Assembly (NCBI GenBank): GCA_936450465.1
Contig: OW388291.1
Span: 35,378,656-35,442,655 of the forward strand
DNA length: 64,000 nt
DNA from: Gibbula magus
Taxonomy: Eukaryota > Mollusca > Gastropoda > Trochida > Trochidae
Reading direction: 5' to 3'
Of this stretch, positions 23,723 to 41,039 are shown one piece after another (position 1 is the stretch's first letter; each line of letters begins with the position of its first letter). The notes beneath the pieces were generated by a model. That model was not told the origin of the DNA. It was given only the letters and a program-made list of their open reading frames with translations, and searched no databases. The translations under genes were made by a program, and so were the position numbers.

Positions 23723-24084
23723 CTCTATATATTGACCGTATTTATCCATTCGCGTGTGTGTATTGCAATTCCTGATTGTAGAACCTGTCACATCTTCAAG
23801 GTGAAAACATATAAATGGAGACCACTCTACCCGTTGTTTAGATAGAAGATTTGGAAATCATTTCGTTACGCCCGTGACGTTGTGAAGATGAACAGTACAG
23901 TGTGACGTTCATTGTAACCTTCTAACGTTCTAACCTCCTTGATTGAGTATCGAACTTTTGTTATGAATTGTATAAATGTATCCAACCTTATCATACCACT
24001 ATTTTATCACCATAAAGGGTCTTGCTCATTAGTATATGTCCTCCGAATATATCTGATGTAAATAACACACTTGCACTATTTGGG

Positions 24085-24300
24085 GTATTTGTCTCTGATT
24101 TGGTCTTTTTCATGTTTATGATCAATAGTTTTCACAAAATCAAATGGCATATCTCGAGGAAAACACATTAAACGAGAAAACGTTTATCTTACGTTTATTT
24201 TACCATTATGACGTGTCATTGCGAAATGTCTCGTTTACAACGGCGTCCTTGATTGCACAACTAGATCCAAATGCAACCAATCAAGACACTCCATTTCTGC
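24085..24300 (+). repeat. Dispersed repeat, copy 1
   Basis: It shares GATTTGGTCTTTTT, AACACATTAAACGAGAAAA, ATGACGTGTCATTG, TTTACAACGGCGTC and GATTGCACAACTA in order with 31290-31510. No ends or coding sequence are identified. Confidence 0.7.
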
Positions 24301-24599
24301 CCTCGATTTCAAGCGAATAAGAACGGAGGTTATCATATCTGTAGGAAGAGAATGTCACCAGGCATGATAGGAGACTGAAATATGGCTTTCTGGTTTGTTT
24401 TATGGTGTCATCGATTTCAAGTCCAAGAAGGTACATTACTTATATAGCATCTTTACTAACACAATTTCCGTATTTCATGAAACATTATGTCCAAAACAAA
24501 CCTTTGAAATAGCAATTTCAACACCCCATCAGTATTAGACAGATATAAAATATACAGACTACATTACCATACTTTCGTGAATGATTATATATATATATA

Positions 24600-25853
24600 T
24601 ACGAGGGGCGTTCAATAAATATTGCAAGCGGGGCATTGGTGTTTACATAAACAGTGTCAGCTTATAGCAGGTGTTACTATAGTCAAAACATAACATTGAC
24701 ACATGTCAATGACACATGTCAAAACAATTTCTAGACATAACAATTATTTAGATATAATAGCTGCGCTGACCTAGGGGTCTCCATAATCATGGATTCTCTC
24801 AAACATGAACAACGCGCTGTGATCAAGTTCCTTACTAAAGAGGGATGCAAAGCTACAGAAATACATAATCGTATGTGTAATGTGATGGGTAAGGATGCTC
24901 CTAACTTTTCAACAGTTTGTCGCTGGTCTCTTCAGTTCAAGCGGGGCAGGGAGTCCTTAGACGATGACCCACGGTCAGGCTGACCGCCGTGTTAAAGTTT
25001 CTGAACTGTCTTTAGAATTCCAGATATCAGTTGGAAGTGTTGAAAAAAAAATTCATGACCATCTTGGTATGTCCAAGGTATCTGCAAGATGGGTACCCAG
25101 AAACCTCACAGCACAAGATCGCCAGAAAAGAACCGAAAGTTACATGGAGCTCCTGGATCGGTTTAATGCGGATGAAGCCAGGTTTTTGTCTCGTCTGGTG
25201 ACAGGTGACGAAACCTGGATCCACCACTGGGACCCGGAAACTAAACTGGAATCCAAGCAATGGAAGCACCCGAGTTCACCGCCTCCCCTGAAGTTTCGCA
25301 CTCAACCATCAGCTGGCAAGGTTATGGCGACAATCTTTTGGGATGCAAAAGGCATATTATTAATTGATTACTTGCCAACCAAAACTACAATGAATGGTCA
25401 ATATTATGCCAACCTAATGCAAGAATTGCGAACGACAATTCGACAGAAACGCCGTGGAATGTTGACACGTGGTGTTCTGATTTTGCATGACAACGCTCCA
25501 GTCCACAAGTCAAGAGTTGCACAGGCCGCTATACGTGATTGTGGATTCGAACAGCTTAACCACCCACCCTACAGCCCAGACCTAGCCCCCAGTGACTACT
25601 TCCTGTTCAGAAACCTGAAATCCGCCCTACGTGGAAGGCACTTCCGGGATGACGAAGACGTCAAAGCTGCCACATAGGCGTGGTTAGGGGGGCAAACGGA
25701 AGACTTCTACAAAAGCGGCATCAAAAGTCTTAAAGAGAAATGGAATAAGTGTATTGAGGTGAAGGGTAACTATATTGAAAAATAAAAGTAAAAAATTGAC
25801 TACGCGAGTTGGTTTTATATTGAAGTTGCAACACTTATTGAACGCCCCTCGTA
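24600..25853 (+). mobile_element. mariner-like DNA transposon, disrupted
   Basis: Inverted termini begin CGAGGGGCGTTCAATAA at 24602 and end at 25851. The right terminus (25826-25852) matches the left with two mismatches in 27. The element is flanked by TA inside a TA-rich stretch, as expected for mariner. It carries a transposase remnant on the plus strand (24789-25785). The near-matching termini indicate a fairly young insertion, although the coding region is broken twice. Confidence 0.92.
24789..25785 (+). pseudogene. mariner transposase pseudogene (frameshift plus nonsense codon)
   Basis: Codons 24789-24983 encode the N-terminal helix-turn-helix region (LKHEQRAVIKFLTKEG to DDPRSG). The frame then shifts by +1 near 24975 and continues from about 24964 through the catalytic domain. 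TGDETWIHH holds the first Asp, LHDNAPVHKS the second and YSPDLAPSDYFLF the third. The spacing between the last two is 34 residues, the mariner DD34D signature. A TAG at 25675-25677 stops the frame, but the same frame resumes with the expected C-terminus (EDFYKSGIKSLKEKW... to 25785). The three Asp codons are intact; the breaks make the copy non-autonomous. Confidence 0.92.
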
Positions 25854-25972
25854 TATATATATATATTCAGGAGATATATCCTCATCACAGACTTTGATAA
25901 TCAACTTTTTCCGGCAGAAATATTTTGTGTTTGACTCAAAATTTGGTATCGTTGCTGTTGCCCCTGTGTGTA

Positions 25973-27113
25973 TATAAACTAGTGTCCAAAAGAAACGATA
26001 CCACGTCTTTGAGCGGCCATTACAGAAAAACTTAACGACACAGAATTTTAGAATTGGTATTATTCTTTTGAGATTTTGTTCATTTAACATGTGTACACAA
26101 TTCATTTCAATCAGTACTTCATTGGTACAGGTCTGTTTTGACGTGAGGGTCTGAAAATGAAAATTTCATTCACACAGATGACTGAGACAAATGTTAAAAA
26201 TGAGGCGTCACTAAGTCACATTTGTATTCGGTATGTCCATCCCGAGCGTCAGTACGAGCTAGTACACGTTTACGGGTTGATGACGTCAGACGTCGGATGA
26301 CGTCACAAGATAAGCTTTGTCATTCATAAAGGAGGCAATGATGGACGCAGTTCATAGCAAAAAGGTATCTAATTCTTCGGTACACACGCTGTCCACCATT
26401 GTTCTTAAAGATGCAAAATCTGCTCCCATATGAGAGCATGACCAGTGCTCAGTCTCGCTGTTGCCAACGTTGAATTCGTCTGTCTGTTTACAAGTTGGTG
26501 AGGCCTAAGGAACGTTTTGTGGTATGAACGACGTGTTCAGATATCATGAGTCTTCAATCTCTTTTACCAAGTTTGTCTGCTAATCACGTGTCTCAGTGAC
26601 GTCTTTGACGTTAACGTATTGATGAATGGGTTTCGGATGTGGCGGTCTTCAATAAGCGTAATCACCTTCTTCTCGACCTGCATGTTGTCCGATCTCTTTC
26701 ACGTAATCGTTGCGTTATTCTTGTGACTGCTATATGTGCGCGCAACCGAACCACCTGGCGTTGTCGGCGTGTGAGACTCTCTATGTGAAAATTCCAACGA
26801 CTCTCTCACTCTCAATGGCTGTCAAACCCGATATTTTCTTGTGTGCTTTTTGTTGCTGTTATACCAATGTGTATGGTCAGCCGTTGTATATACACTTTAT
26901 CTGCAGTTGCAAACTATGCTGCCTAAAATAATGTCATTGTCACAAAGTGCGCCATTTCTCCGGATGTGATCAAATGTTCTCGGTATTATCGATTGAATAC
27001 ACCACATTTGGGATGTGGAATACACAAAACCATGTGTTCATACGAATAAAATCACTTTGTAAAAAAAAATTTTTTTAAATAGATGGTATCGTTTCTTTTG
27101 GACACTAGTTTAT
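25973..27113 (-). mobile_element. Decayed Tc1-like DNA transposon with 31-bp inverted termini
   Basis: The 31-nt ends 25973-26003 and 27083-27113 are exact inverted repeats (core CTAGTGTCCAAAAGAAACG) bordered by TA. Between them the minus strand keeps Tc1-like scraps in shifted frames. They are a RHIRNPFI segment of the DNA-binding part near 26600, and a SRFCIFKNNGGQRVYRR segment around 26380-26450 resembling the SDESRFC/RVWRR region. Stops and shifts are frequent, so no protein is made. Exact termini with a decayed centre could also mean a non-autonomous derivative mobilised in trans. Confidence 0.75.
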
Positions 27114-27710
27114 AACATTTGTGTATATATACTGTTATCCCAAAAATAGTGTTTTCCCATGCATTTCACTTCCAGATGCCAGGAAAAAACATCAGTTGCG
27201 TCTTTACTGCTGAAAATGGCATGAATAGAAGAAATCAATTGTGTGAACATATGCTATTTTACATGACTTTCCTCAAGGACGTACACCACATACTTGAAAG
27301 CATATAAGGTGTTTACTGGAACGTCGCCATTGTGAAAATAAAAAAGATGATCATCCATTAAATCCTTGTCCTCGCTATAACAGAAATGAAACTCAGCGGA
27401 AACCAACTCAACATGCTATATCTATTGTCCCCCTTGACTTGGCATTGTTTATTGTGTATGTATACGTACATGAAAGGAAACCCATTTCCTAATCACAATT
27501 GATTACAAACTGTCGTTGCATGTCTTGATCACCAGATAGACAAACCAGACAATATCTGTTGATGCAAAATGTTTTTAAGGATAATCTAATCGCATTAACA
27601 ACCCACGGTCTTGTGTTAGCTTTCTAAACTAGCAATAGAATAACACACTATGCGTATCATGTTCCCAACTTGTAGTCCTAAACATTTAGTCACCTTTTTG
27701 TTGGACCAAG

Positions 27711-32887
<5,177 letters not shown>

Positions 32888-33074
32888 AAGTATGTCAATG
32901 GCGGATCCAGAGATGGCGGACTCTTAGGTGGACTCTTTCGTTCACTCTTACACTAACATGGAATGTGAAAAATAGCCGCAATTTGTATATTAGGATTATC
33001 AGTGTACATTCGTCGGATATAAGACACTAAGCGACGACCCAAATGAAATTAATCCTGCATTGTAGGCCGTTGAA

Positions 33075-33257
33075 TCTATTATTTTTCATGGTGTCTGATT
33101 GTACATTAACGTGGTCTGGTCGTGCTACTTATGTTCTGTACGTGACCATGTTGTATGTTGTTGATATGGCTGATTTACGTTTTGATCTTGGAGAACTATA
33201 TTAGATGTAATGTAAATTTCCCTCGGGATAATAAAGAATTATCTTATCTTATCTGTA
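33075..33257 (+). mobile_element. Probable LINE/SINE 3' end with TTATC tail
   Basis: CCTCGGGATAATAAAGAATT is followed by TATCTTATCTTATCT, a tail form typical of some non-LTR elements. Upstream sequence is not assignable. Confidence 0.45.
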
Positions 33258-33259
33258 CT

Positions 33260-35530
33260 TTTCGTGATCTAATGGTTGAACTCGCTGAGTCAGCAAATGA
33301 AGGGCTGAATGTTATAATTCTGACTGGAATACTACAAACCAAAGAAAATGTCCATAAGTAAGATATTTAAAAATCCTCTTCCGCTATACCGACGTGAAAA
33401 CATCAGCCATGTAACAGTAACTTCAAAATTGGGAGAGTCCATCAGCAGTTGATTTCTAAAAATAGTTTGTTAACACAATAAAGTGACGTCATCACCATTG
33501 ATTAATTAAATGTTGTAAATAAGTCTATTTGCTAAAACATCAACCGAAATAAAGAATTAGAGCTTGAGTATAGTGTTAGATTACTTGTCAAACTTAGTCT
33601 GCTTATATCAAATCAACATGTACTGAATTCATATACAAATGTGTAGCTTGCAGATTTTGTATTGTTTTAAATTAAAAACAATATATATGGGAAGTGGTGA
33701 AATTGGCTTGAAAATTTGGAGGTGCACGAACTGTCTTGTCGCATACCATTTGAAATAATGATCCGATTGTGACCATTGTAGCTCATTTTGTGGGGAAATC
33801 ATTTAGCTTTGGTATCGTAGTCATCGACTGTGCCATAAAAAATGTTTTTGATGCGAAATATGAGCTTGAATGAGCATTGGGTGTCTTCGTCGTTACATCC
33901 CTTTCCTTTTATATAGTAATAGGGTAGGGTATATATAGGTATATGTCTTTCAAACGCTGTTTCAAATCGATACACGCCCCAGTGATGAAAACAATGTTTA
34001 TGGATATACATCTACTTTATGCGCATAGATGGCGTTTCAGCATAGGTTCTTAACAAGAAGCTATGTCGAATCGACGCATATGCAAAATGAAGAAGTTTTA
34101 TATATCCATAAGTATTGTTTTCATTCTGTCCTTATTTTGTGTATTTCTACAGAGCTGCCACATTGTCTTCAGTGTATATTATACTGCTAGTACGCTGGGT
34201 GTCTGTTTGTGATTGTTCGGTGGTTATTAACACCAAACATTTCAGTAATGACGTGTTTACAGTCATAAACAGTTTTCTCTTCATCATACTCCCTCGTCTT
34301 GGCATTGTGTTTGGTTCTTGGTTCTATCCTACCTCCTGAGATGACACATTATATATACATCTACTATTACCTATATTTTACTGCCCCGAGACATACATAA
34401 AATTCAAATATTATCTGTAACCTCGACAACTGTTGTAAGAAAAACATTTCGTAAGCGTGATGTTTAATTATGGTCACGGTTATATTTGTTGTGAATACCA
34501 AGACGTAGAAAGGATTAAATTATACTTGTGACGTCATCATATTGTTCATTATGTTTCATTTTTAATGGACAAATGCACACAACATACTTTATTTAACTCA
34601 ATTATATATTTAATGTAACATTTTAAAGTAAATTTGTGAAAACAACAATACTCTGAGTGTAAAATTAGTAGATTAATGTCCTAGACTTGTAATTCTCCAT
34701 TCCTTAAAACTATTGGACCTCGGCCCTTCGACTTTGGCTTCATTATTCATAAGGAATGGAGGGTTACTCAAACATTAACCTATACGAAAGTGCCTATCAT
34801 TAAAATTGTCTTGGTACAATAGAGATAAACACACCTAGATTGTTTGAAAATAAGAGACATGTTATATTGGATTACTTTAGTATTCAAAAAGTGATTATTT
34901 TAGTAGATTTCACACTGGAACCTCAAAATTCGTTTCAATTCGAAATTTATTTGTCAGCAGTCTAATGTACTATATCTCTTATTTTCAAATACACTGGGTA
35001 TATATCTCGATGAAGCGAGTCACCCTCCCATTCGGTAAGTCGACCTTGACCTTGCTGTACTTCACTGATAGCGGTGAACTGTCACCAATATATACCGTTG
35101 TAATCGACCCAACATAAGTCATAGACATAGACATAATAATAACATAAATATAACATTATATTTGTTGTCTTTTTTTCTTGTTGTAAATACATCTTATAGT
35201 TGTACAACATCACTTTAGAATGAAAACAATATTTTCTGGATAACAACTTTTTTATTGTGAAGATACAATACTTTTCGGAGTGTATGCTCACTCACATTAC
35301 ACCTGATACAGGAGTGAGCATATGCTTTGAAACGCCGGGTATCTTCACAACTAAGTAGTTGGTATCCAGAAAATCTAATAAATTGTTATGCCACTACTAA
35401 ATGTTTCTCATAGAAAAGTCAATATTTCTACTGTTTTTCTTTCTTCAGTTATATCTACTATCGCCCTCAGCCGATGAAATAAAGATCGATCTATTCTTCA
35501 GGAAATACCGCTACTGTCTGCTCTAGTTTT
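33260..35530. other. Intergenic between FTP genes; no gene seen
   Basis: AT-rich. An imperfect palindrome lies at about 34695-34755 (CTCCATTCCTTA / AAGGAATGGAG). No domain-bearing frame or splice-supported exon was found. Confidence 0.5.
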
Positions 35531-35531
35531 C

Positions 35532-35720
35532 GTGAGATGAGGTGAGGTGGAGTTTAGCGTCGCTTTCAAAAGTATTTCACTTATATAACGAATGCTGGTA
35601 TTATTGCAGGGAGAAAGTCCGCAAGACCATGGCGGCTATGTGAGCTTCGACTGGAACTAGCGAACCATGGGTGGTACTGCGCTGAAATTCAGTGTAGCAT
35701 TGCACCTAAACCTTACGGTC
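35532..35720 (-). mobile_element. SINE family 1 copy lacking the tRNA-like head
   Basis: GATGAGGTGAGGTGG is followed by AGTATTTCACTTATATAACG, GAACTAGCGAACCATGGG and CAGTGTAGCATTGCACC. The sequence stops at the AAACCTTACGG position before the promoter head. Confidence 0.65.
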
Positions 35721-36659
35721 TTATATGGTTGCAAGGTATGGAGAAGGCAATGTTGCGCATGAATGTCTATGTGTTCAACAACATAATGGACATAGCCTGT
35801 CCTACCGGTGGCACACGTATATGCCAACATCCTTACATAATATCTCTCTTGTTATATCAACACCCAGACATGTGTTAATAAATAAAATGAACGTGAATGC
35901 ATTATATGGGAAAACATCGTCTTGTGTAAGGTGATCAATTATTTCTTGGTATGTTTCAGGATCGATTCCCTTTTATTGATATAGACGTTTCTCGCTTAAG
36001 CTATACCGGTCCCATGTCTGTGTAAATGGATGGTGGCTGTTTGATTGGTAAATGTCACCGTCAATAGTCGACAAGTGTCGCGCATATCCATAACAACGAT
36101 GCGTCTGTGTCAAAATATTGTTTCAGGATCAAAACTATCAATATTTCAGCATAAACTTGACATGTTTCCTAATAAAGGAATAATATGAGAAAACCTTTAT
36201 CAAAGATATAGTTTTAAAAATTGGCAAATGTGACACCAATAGCTTAGAAGTGTTTGTTGTGTACCGCGACGATGATGTTGTGTTCACATATTGATTTCAG
36301 GATCACTACCATAAGTATATTTTCAAGAGCTAAATTTATTTTGAACTCATTTGCTAAAAACATATATCACCTCAATTAACATCGAGTAGATATGAGGCGC
36401 ATATTCAGCTCGACATAATTAACATTTTCAATTGACGTATACTGAAAAGCGTAAAGGTATATTTCATGTATGTCAAACTAATGTTTAAAATTAAGCCATT
36501 TTACTTCAAACATTTCACGTTGAAATAATCGAGAAAATAAAGATTTGTTTTTCATACAAGAATTATAATATTATTTAATCTATTGTAGATGTTCCACACC
36601 GGGACATGAGTTGGTGTCACAATGGAGATATGACTACACGGGACAGTCAGTGTGCTATT

Positions 36660-37530
36660 GTAGTTGGATATGTCAAACGTTACCAAAGGTGTTATTGTAT
36701 CGATAGAACAGACAGAGTCCAATCTAAATAAAGTTAGATCGACTGTCATATATCATGGATATACAGTCGATCTAACAGTGGACGGTTTGAAAGATCGTCC
36801 CGTTGACCTTTCGTGTGCAAAAGAGGGAAGTTCGATTTGACCAATCAAGTCTGTTGTCACAATTGGACTGAAAACTTAAAGCTAAGACTTAAAGCTTCCT
36901 ATCCAGTTTTCATAAACAGTATGTCGATAAACATTTTTTTTAATCAAATAATATAGTTACTAATAAGAAAGAAGACGGTATTATGGTTGTATGTAATGAG
37001 TTTTGTTTATGAAGAAAAAATATTTGCTCTATAATCCGTAACCTTAGATAAAAATTAAAAGTTCACTTGAGTTGACTTTTCCAGTGAAGAGTTATCACCC
37101 CTTACAAACAGTCTTTCGTAGAACTTCTTTATCAAATTACAACTTGGCTCGTGGCATTCATGTTCTCTCTCTAATTATTCTTGAGCAATACTATTCTTCA
37201 CTTTTTATAATGTTTTACTTATTTTTCATTTATCCTTATTTGCTGACAGGGCTAGGACTTTCGATGTTTGGGTCGCTCGGTGCTTTCCGAATGACAGTTA
37301 ATTATACCTTTCATCGTACATCGGCGAAACGATGTTTGAAGTTTTGAGAAAGCTCAAGCGAGATGAGACCTCTTTTTTATTGGCTTAGCGGCGAAATTCA
37401 AAGTTCAACGGGACAGGCTTATGTATTGGTGGATGTTAGATCAACACGGTATAACCTACACCTGTTGATCTAAATTTATTTAGATTGGACAGAGTCTGTC
37501 TGATTTTGTATCGATATCAGCATAGTAATA
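36660..37530. repeat. Composite inverted-repeat element with a hairpin at each end
   Basis: GACAGAGTCCAATCTAAATA (left, near 36711) is inverted at the right end (TATTTAGATTGGACAGAGTC near 37480). Just inside the left end is an exact hairpin (GTTAGATCGACTGT, 36732-36745, with its complement near 36762-36775). Just inside the right end is a second hairpin (TTAGATCAAC/GTTGATCTAA). It carries no recognisable coding sequence. Confidence 0.6.
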
Positions 37531-37959
37531 ATAGTAATATGTTTAGTCGTGATTTTGATCGAAAACCGGACAATGTACCACTGCTGGCGCGTGTCAATTG
37601 GTAAAACGTTTAAAGTTTAAAAACTGCTATGTAACAGACAGAAGACACATATTGGTTGGTATTGTTCAATGGGTCATATAAATGGTATTGGTGTAAATGG
37701 GGCAGTTAGCAGTAAGGTATAAATACACGAACAAGCAAAAGAAACGTCAGCATACAAAATGCAAGCTAATTCAATGCATGAGTGATGAACACGACTGACT
37801 CAGTGACACATTGACACAGTGATACATATTGTATTCAGAAGCTAACTAAACTAATCTTAAATTTTCAAAACAATATGTGTTCATAATCCTGAGAAACACG
37901 CGTTTTAAGAATTGTCATTTTCGAATCTCCTTAACTAGATGAGATAGGAGAGTAAAAAA

Positions 37960-38394
37960 CACAGGAACTCGATATCGTAATTAAAACGTAGGTAAAACAT
38001 AGGTAAAAAGAAAACCTACCCCCTACATAACATAGAGTAAAGAGCACGGGCAGCCATTTTGCCGATCAAAGGGTCCATTCAACATCAGGTCAAAAGTTAC
38101 GATAAGAATTGGTGACATTCACAAATCAATTATACATTTCTTCGCAAAACCCGGCTGGTTTTTATTATATGTCACCGCTGACAACCGCTCTTCAAACCCG
38201 AAATTTTACCACAAAAACCTCTCCCGTGAACGTTATTCCGCAGTCGATACCCATTCGAACCATCTGATTAGTCCGTTGAGCTGACTTTGTAGTTCACATT
38301 TCAAAGCTTCTTATTGGCAAAATGGCTGCCCTTGCTCCTTTACTCTATGTCCTACGTTTTACCTACGTTTTTATTACGATATCGAGTTCCTGTG
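37960..38394. mobile_element. hAT-like MITE, copy B (435 bp)
   Basis: Terminal inverted repeats start CACAGGAACTCGATATCG and end with the complement. Arm similarity extends roughly 100 bp (37960-38065 against 38312-38394, with gaps). The 8-mer GTAAAAAA flanks both sides (37952-37959 and 38395-38402), the duplication length used by hAT elements. It has no coding capacity and lies between the two FTP genes. Confidence 0.78.
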
Positions 38395-38402
38395 GTAAAA
38401 AA

Positions 38403-40199
38403 GGTGTTTTTTTCTTGTTTTATGCATGAAATTGTTAGTATTTCTTTACGAAATATGTCTCCAACTGGTACATTCATAATCTACTCTCTCAGGCAGCAGA
38501 ATTTTGTAGTAGTTTTTTTACACTGTTGAAAATGTGGTGACGTTTCTTTTACGGTTGAGTGTTTGCAAGTCGAGTGAGATGATTAGGACGTAAACCAGTA
38601 CGTTTGATTTTTTGGCATTTATCAAAACTTAATATAATTTCATGAAGAACACTTCGTGTTCCTTTAATTCAAATGCTTTCGTTCTCACTACAGCTGTCCA
38701 GATAGTTACAGGGTTTGAAGGAGGAGACATTCTGAAGAAGTAAGCACATGAGCTGAATTCTAAATTATACCTTGAGCATTGAGCATAGACGGTTGTAGGT
38801 GAATTCGTAGACGTAGAATTTTAATAAAGCAATCAGACACTCGGTGTTGTCAGTATTTGGCTCCCCAACCTCGTGTTATAGCGAGGGACCACTGTATATA
38901 CCTCAATGCAGCAAACTTCTCAAGCTAAAGACATGTTTATTTAACGTTGACCATGTAAGCTATTCCCGTCAATCCAGAGAAGGATAAACAGAGATCCCAA
39001 TTACTGATAATTACACAACAATGCCAAGATAATTACCGGATACATTAATGAATCACTGACCTGATTGGAAATTAACATTAAAATATTTATGTATTTATCT
39101 AACTCCATATAGTAATAGAAACCACAATAATACATAATAATTATAAAATTATTTTTATTTTGTGTTTGTAAGCAATGAGTTGACATCGATATTTCTGTAT
39201 TGCTTTTTCCGGTTTCAATATCGTGAGTTCGTCAATCAAGCTTCAAAATTTCTTCTTCTGAAACATAGCCCCTGTGTATAAGACGACCCCCTTCTTGACC
39301 CCCTATTTTCTGATATTAAAAAAATCGTCTTATAGAATTCACCGCATCTTCGAACCGGCCAGGTCTACGAATTCACCGCATCCCGCATAAACATCGGTTT
39401 TGATAAATGTGTCATTTAGATATCATTTTTCATTATTTTAGTTCATGTAGTCTATTGTAAATGATCCAGAAATTTAATTTAGAATATACTAAATATGTAT
39501 AATATATATAATATATACCATAGATTTATGTCACTCGTCATCATTGTTTTGTATAATGTGTCAGTGCTACCCCCCCCCCCCCCCCCCCCCCCCTCCTCCC
39601 TCCCTATTTATTGACAATTAATATTTGCCAAGAGTTTGACAAACAGCATGTTTTAGTCATGCAAATACGCATATATAAACATTCTCTGAGTATTAATGAT
39701 GCGGTGTGCGTTTATAAAAAATGGAAGGAACGTGTATCTAAACAGTACGTATTTATCCAATGTCAGAAGCAATGTTGATAGTTAATCCCTATACATTTAC
39801 AGTTGACTAATAGCTAACAGTTGATTATATTTTTCAGCGTATCAGACAAAATAACAAAGACTAATTGGATTGGACTAATTGGATAATAATATGTTCATTA
39901 TAAACCAATAAAACAATCAAGATAAATGTACCAATACGTTTAAAATGTTTCATTGTAACACCAGCACAACCAAAGTATGTACCATTAGAATAAAAAGGGA
40001 TCTTAATATAATACCAAAATAATCAACATAAACAAACCCTTTGCTTAAAAATGAATTCATTGAAACACCAGCACAACCTTTCCTAAAATTATTATTCTTT
40101 GTATTTTACTAACAAATATTTTGCTCTAAAGAGACATAAAACAAGCCTGTTTTGTCAAATATTAAGCATATCTGTGTTCATCCGGGTAAGAATGATCTC
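38403..40199. other. Intergenic; no gene seen
   Basis: Apart from the poly-C tract at 39570, this is AT-rich sequence. A TATAAGACGACCCCC phrase and its partial inverse (GTCTTATAG) at 39278-39340 suggest a transposon scrap. Confidence 0.45.
39570..39593 (+). repeat. Poly-C tract (24 C)
   Basis: Uninterrupted C run read directly, followed by a CCTCC stretch. Confidence 0.95.
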
Positions 40200-40436
40200 A
40201 AATCAGTTGAAAGCGATTACACGAGCGAAATCGGAAATTCTTGTTGTGCCCTTGGCACCCGGCAGCCACAGTGCAGCGCCACTTCAAGTGTTGTTCTCTC
40301 CTTATAATGCTGAGCGCCAAACAAGGAAGCAACTCCCATATCTTAAAGTCTTTGGTATGACGCGGCCGGGAATCGAACCCTGACCTTCCGGCCGATGAGC
40401 GGACGCTCTACCAACTGAGCTACATTTCCGGTAACA
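40200..40436 (-). mobile_element. tRNA-derived SINE
   Basis: The minus strand starts GGAAATGTAGCTCAGTTGG (A box TAGCTCAGTTGGTAGAGCG) and has a B box GGGTTCGATTCC about 40 nt later, giving an RNA polymerase III promoter. The anticodon arm does not fold cleanly, though a CAT anticodon is conceivable, and the body continues well past a tRNA length. The body (AATGCTGAGCGCCAAACAAG on the plus strand) resembles a SINE I believe is common in molluscs; this was not checked. The 3' end is approximate. Confidence 0.7.
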
Positions 40437-40990
40437 TAATAATAATACATTTGTAAAGCGCCTAATATCCACCTTACAGATGCTCAGTGGTGTTAATACA
40501 ATATATATATATATATACACATAGTAAAATAGGAATTTGTATATACTGTTGCACAGGTAAAACACTTTTTAAAAAGGTGGGTTTTAAGCTGAAAAAAGTG
40601 TCTTTAGTGGTTGTGTCTCTGAGGTTTTGGGAAAGGGAATCCTATAGCTGTGGGTTGCCAAAAGAGAACAAGTCGAAAAGTCGGTGATTTCGGTTGAGTC
40701 AAGAGAGAGTCACTGGAGGATCTCAGGTTTTGTTGAGGTGAGTAAGGGGTGATGAGTTCTTTGAGATAAGATGGACAGTCTGGACTGTGGAGACAATCAT
40801 GAGTGAGTTTGAAAGTGATTCTTGCTGAGATGGAAAGTGACTGAAGCACACTCAGGGAAGATATGGTCACAGCGGGAAGATCGGGAGATACACCGGACAG
40901 CAGAGTTCTTATTCCAAGCTTTGCTAGCGTCAACACTGTGGGCCGTGGACAGGTGGAGTCAAGAATGATTCCCAGATTTCTACAGTAGAG
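40437..40990 (-). mobile_element. L2/CR1-like LINE 3' fragment, degenerate
   Basis: On the minus strand the translation contains NLGIILDS (reverse transcriptase strand after the active site). Further on it has PSYLKELITPYSPQQNLRSS and a GFPFPKP-like end, which match the C-terminal region of L2/CR1-type polymerases in order. The 3' end is the typical GCGCTTTACAAATGTATTATTATTAT tail class, ending near 40437 with ATT repeats. The ATT tail directly abuts a tRNA-derived SINE head. No complete catalytic motif remains. The 5' limit is approximate. Confidence 0.65.
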
Positions 40991-41039
40991 TGTCATCAGC
41001 ATATACATGGAAATAAAGAAAATATTGAATTTTGAAGAG

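Noticed and set aside
36594..36729. Possible orphan exon (phase-1 acceptor TTGTAG, cysteine-rich peptide with SWCHNG and RCYCID)
   Set aside because: It overlaps the edge of an inverted-repeat element, ends at a stop, and has no partner exon with a fitting donor nearby.
40360..40436. A genuine tRNA gene on the minus strand
   Set aside because: A and B boxes are good, but the anticodon stem and acceptor stem do not pair, and a SINE body follows.
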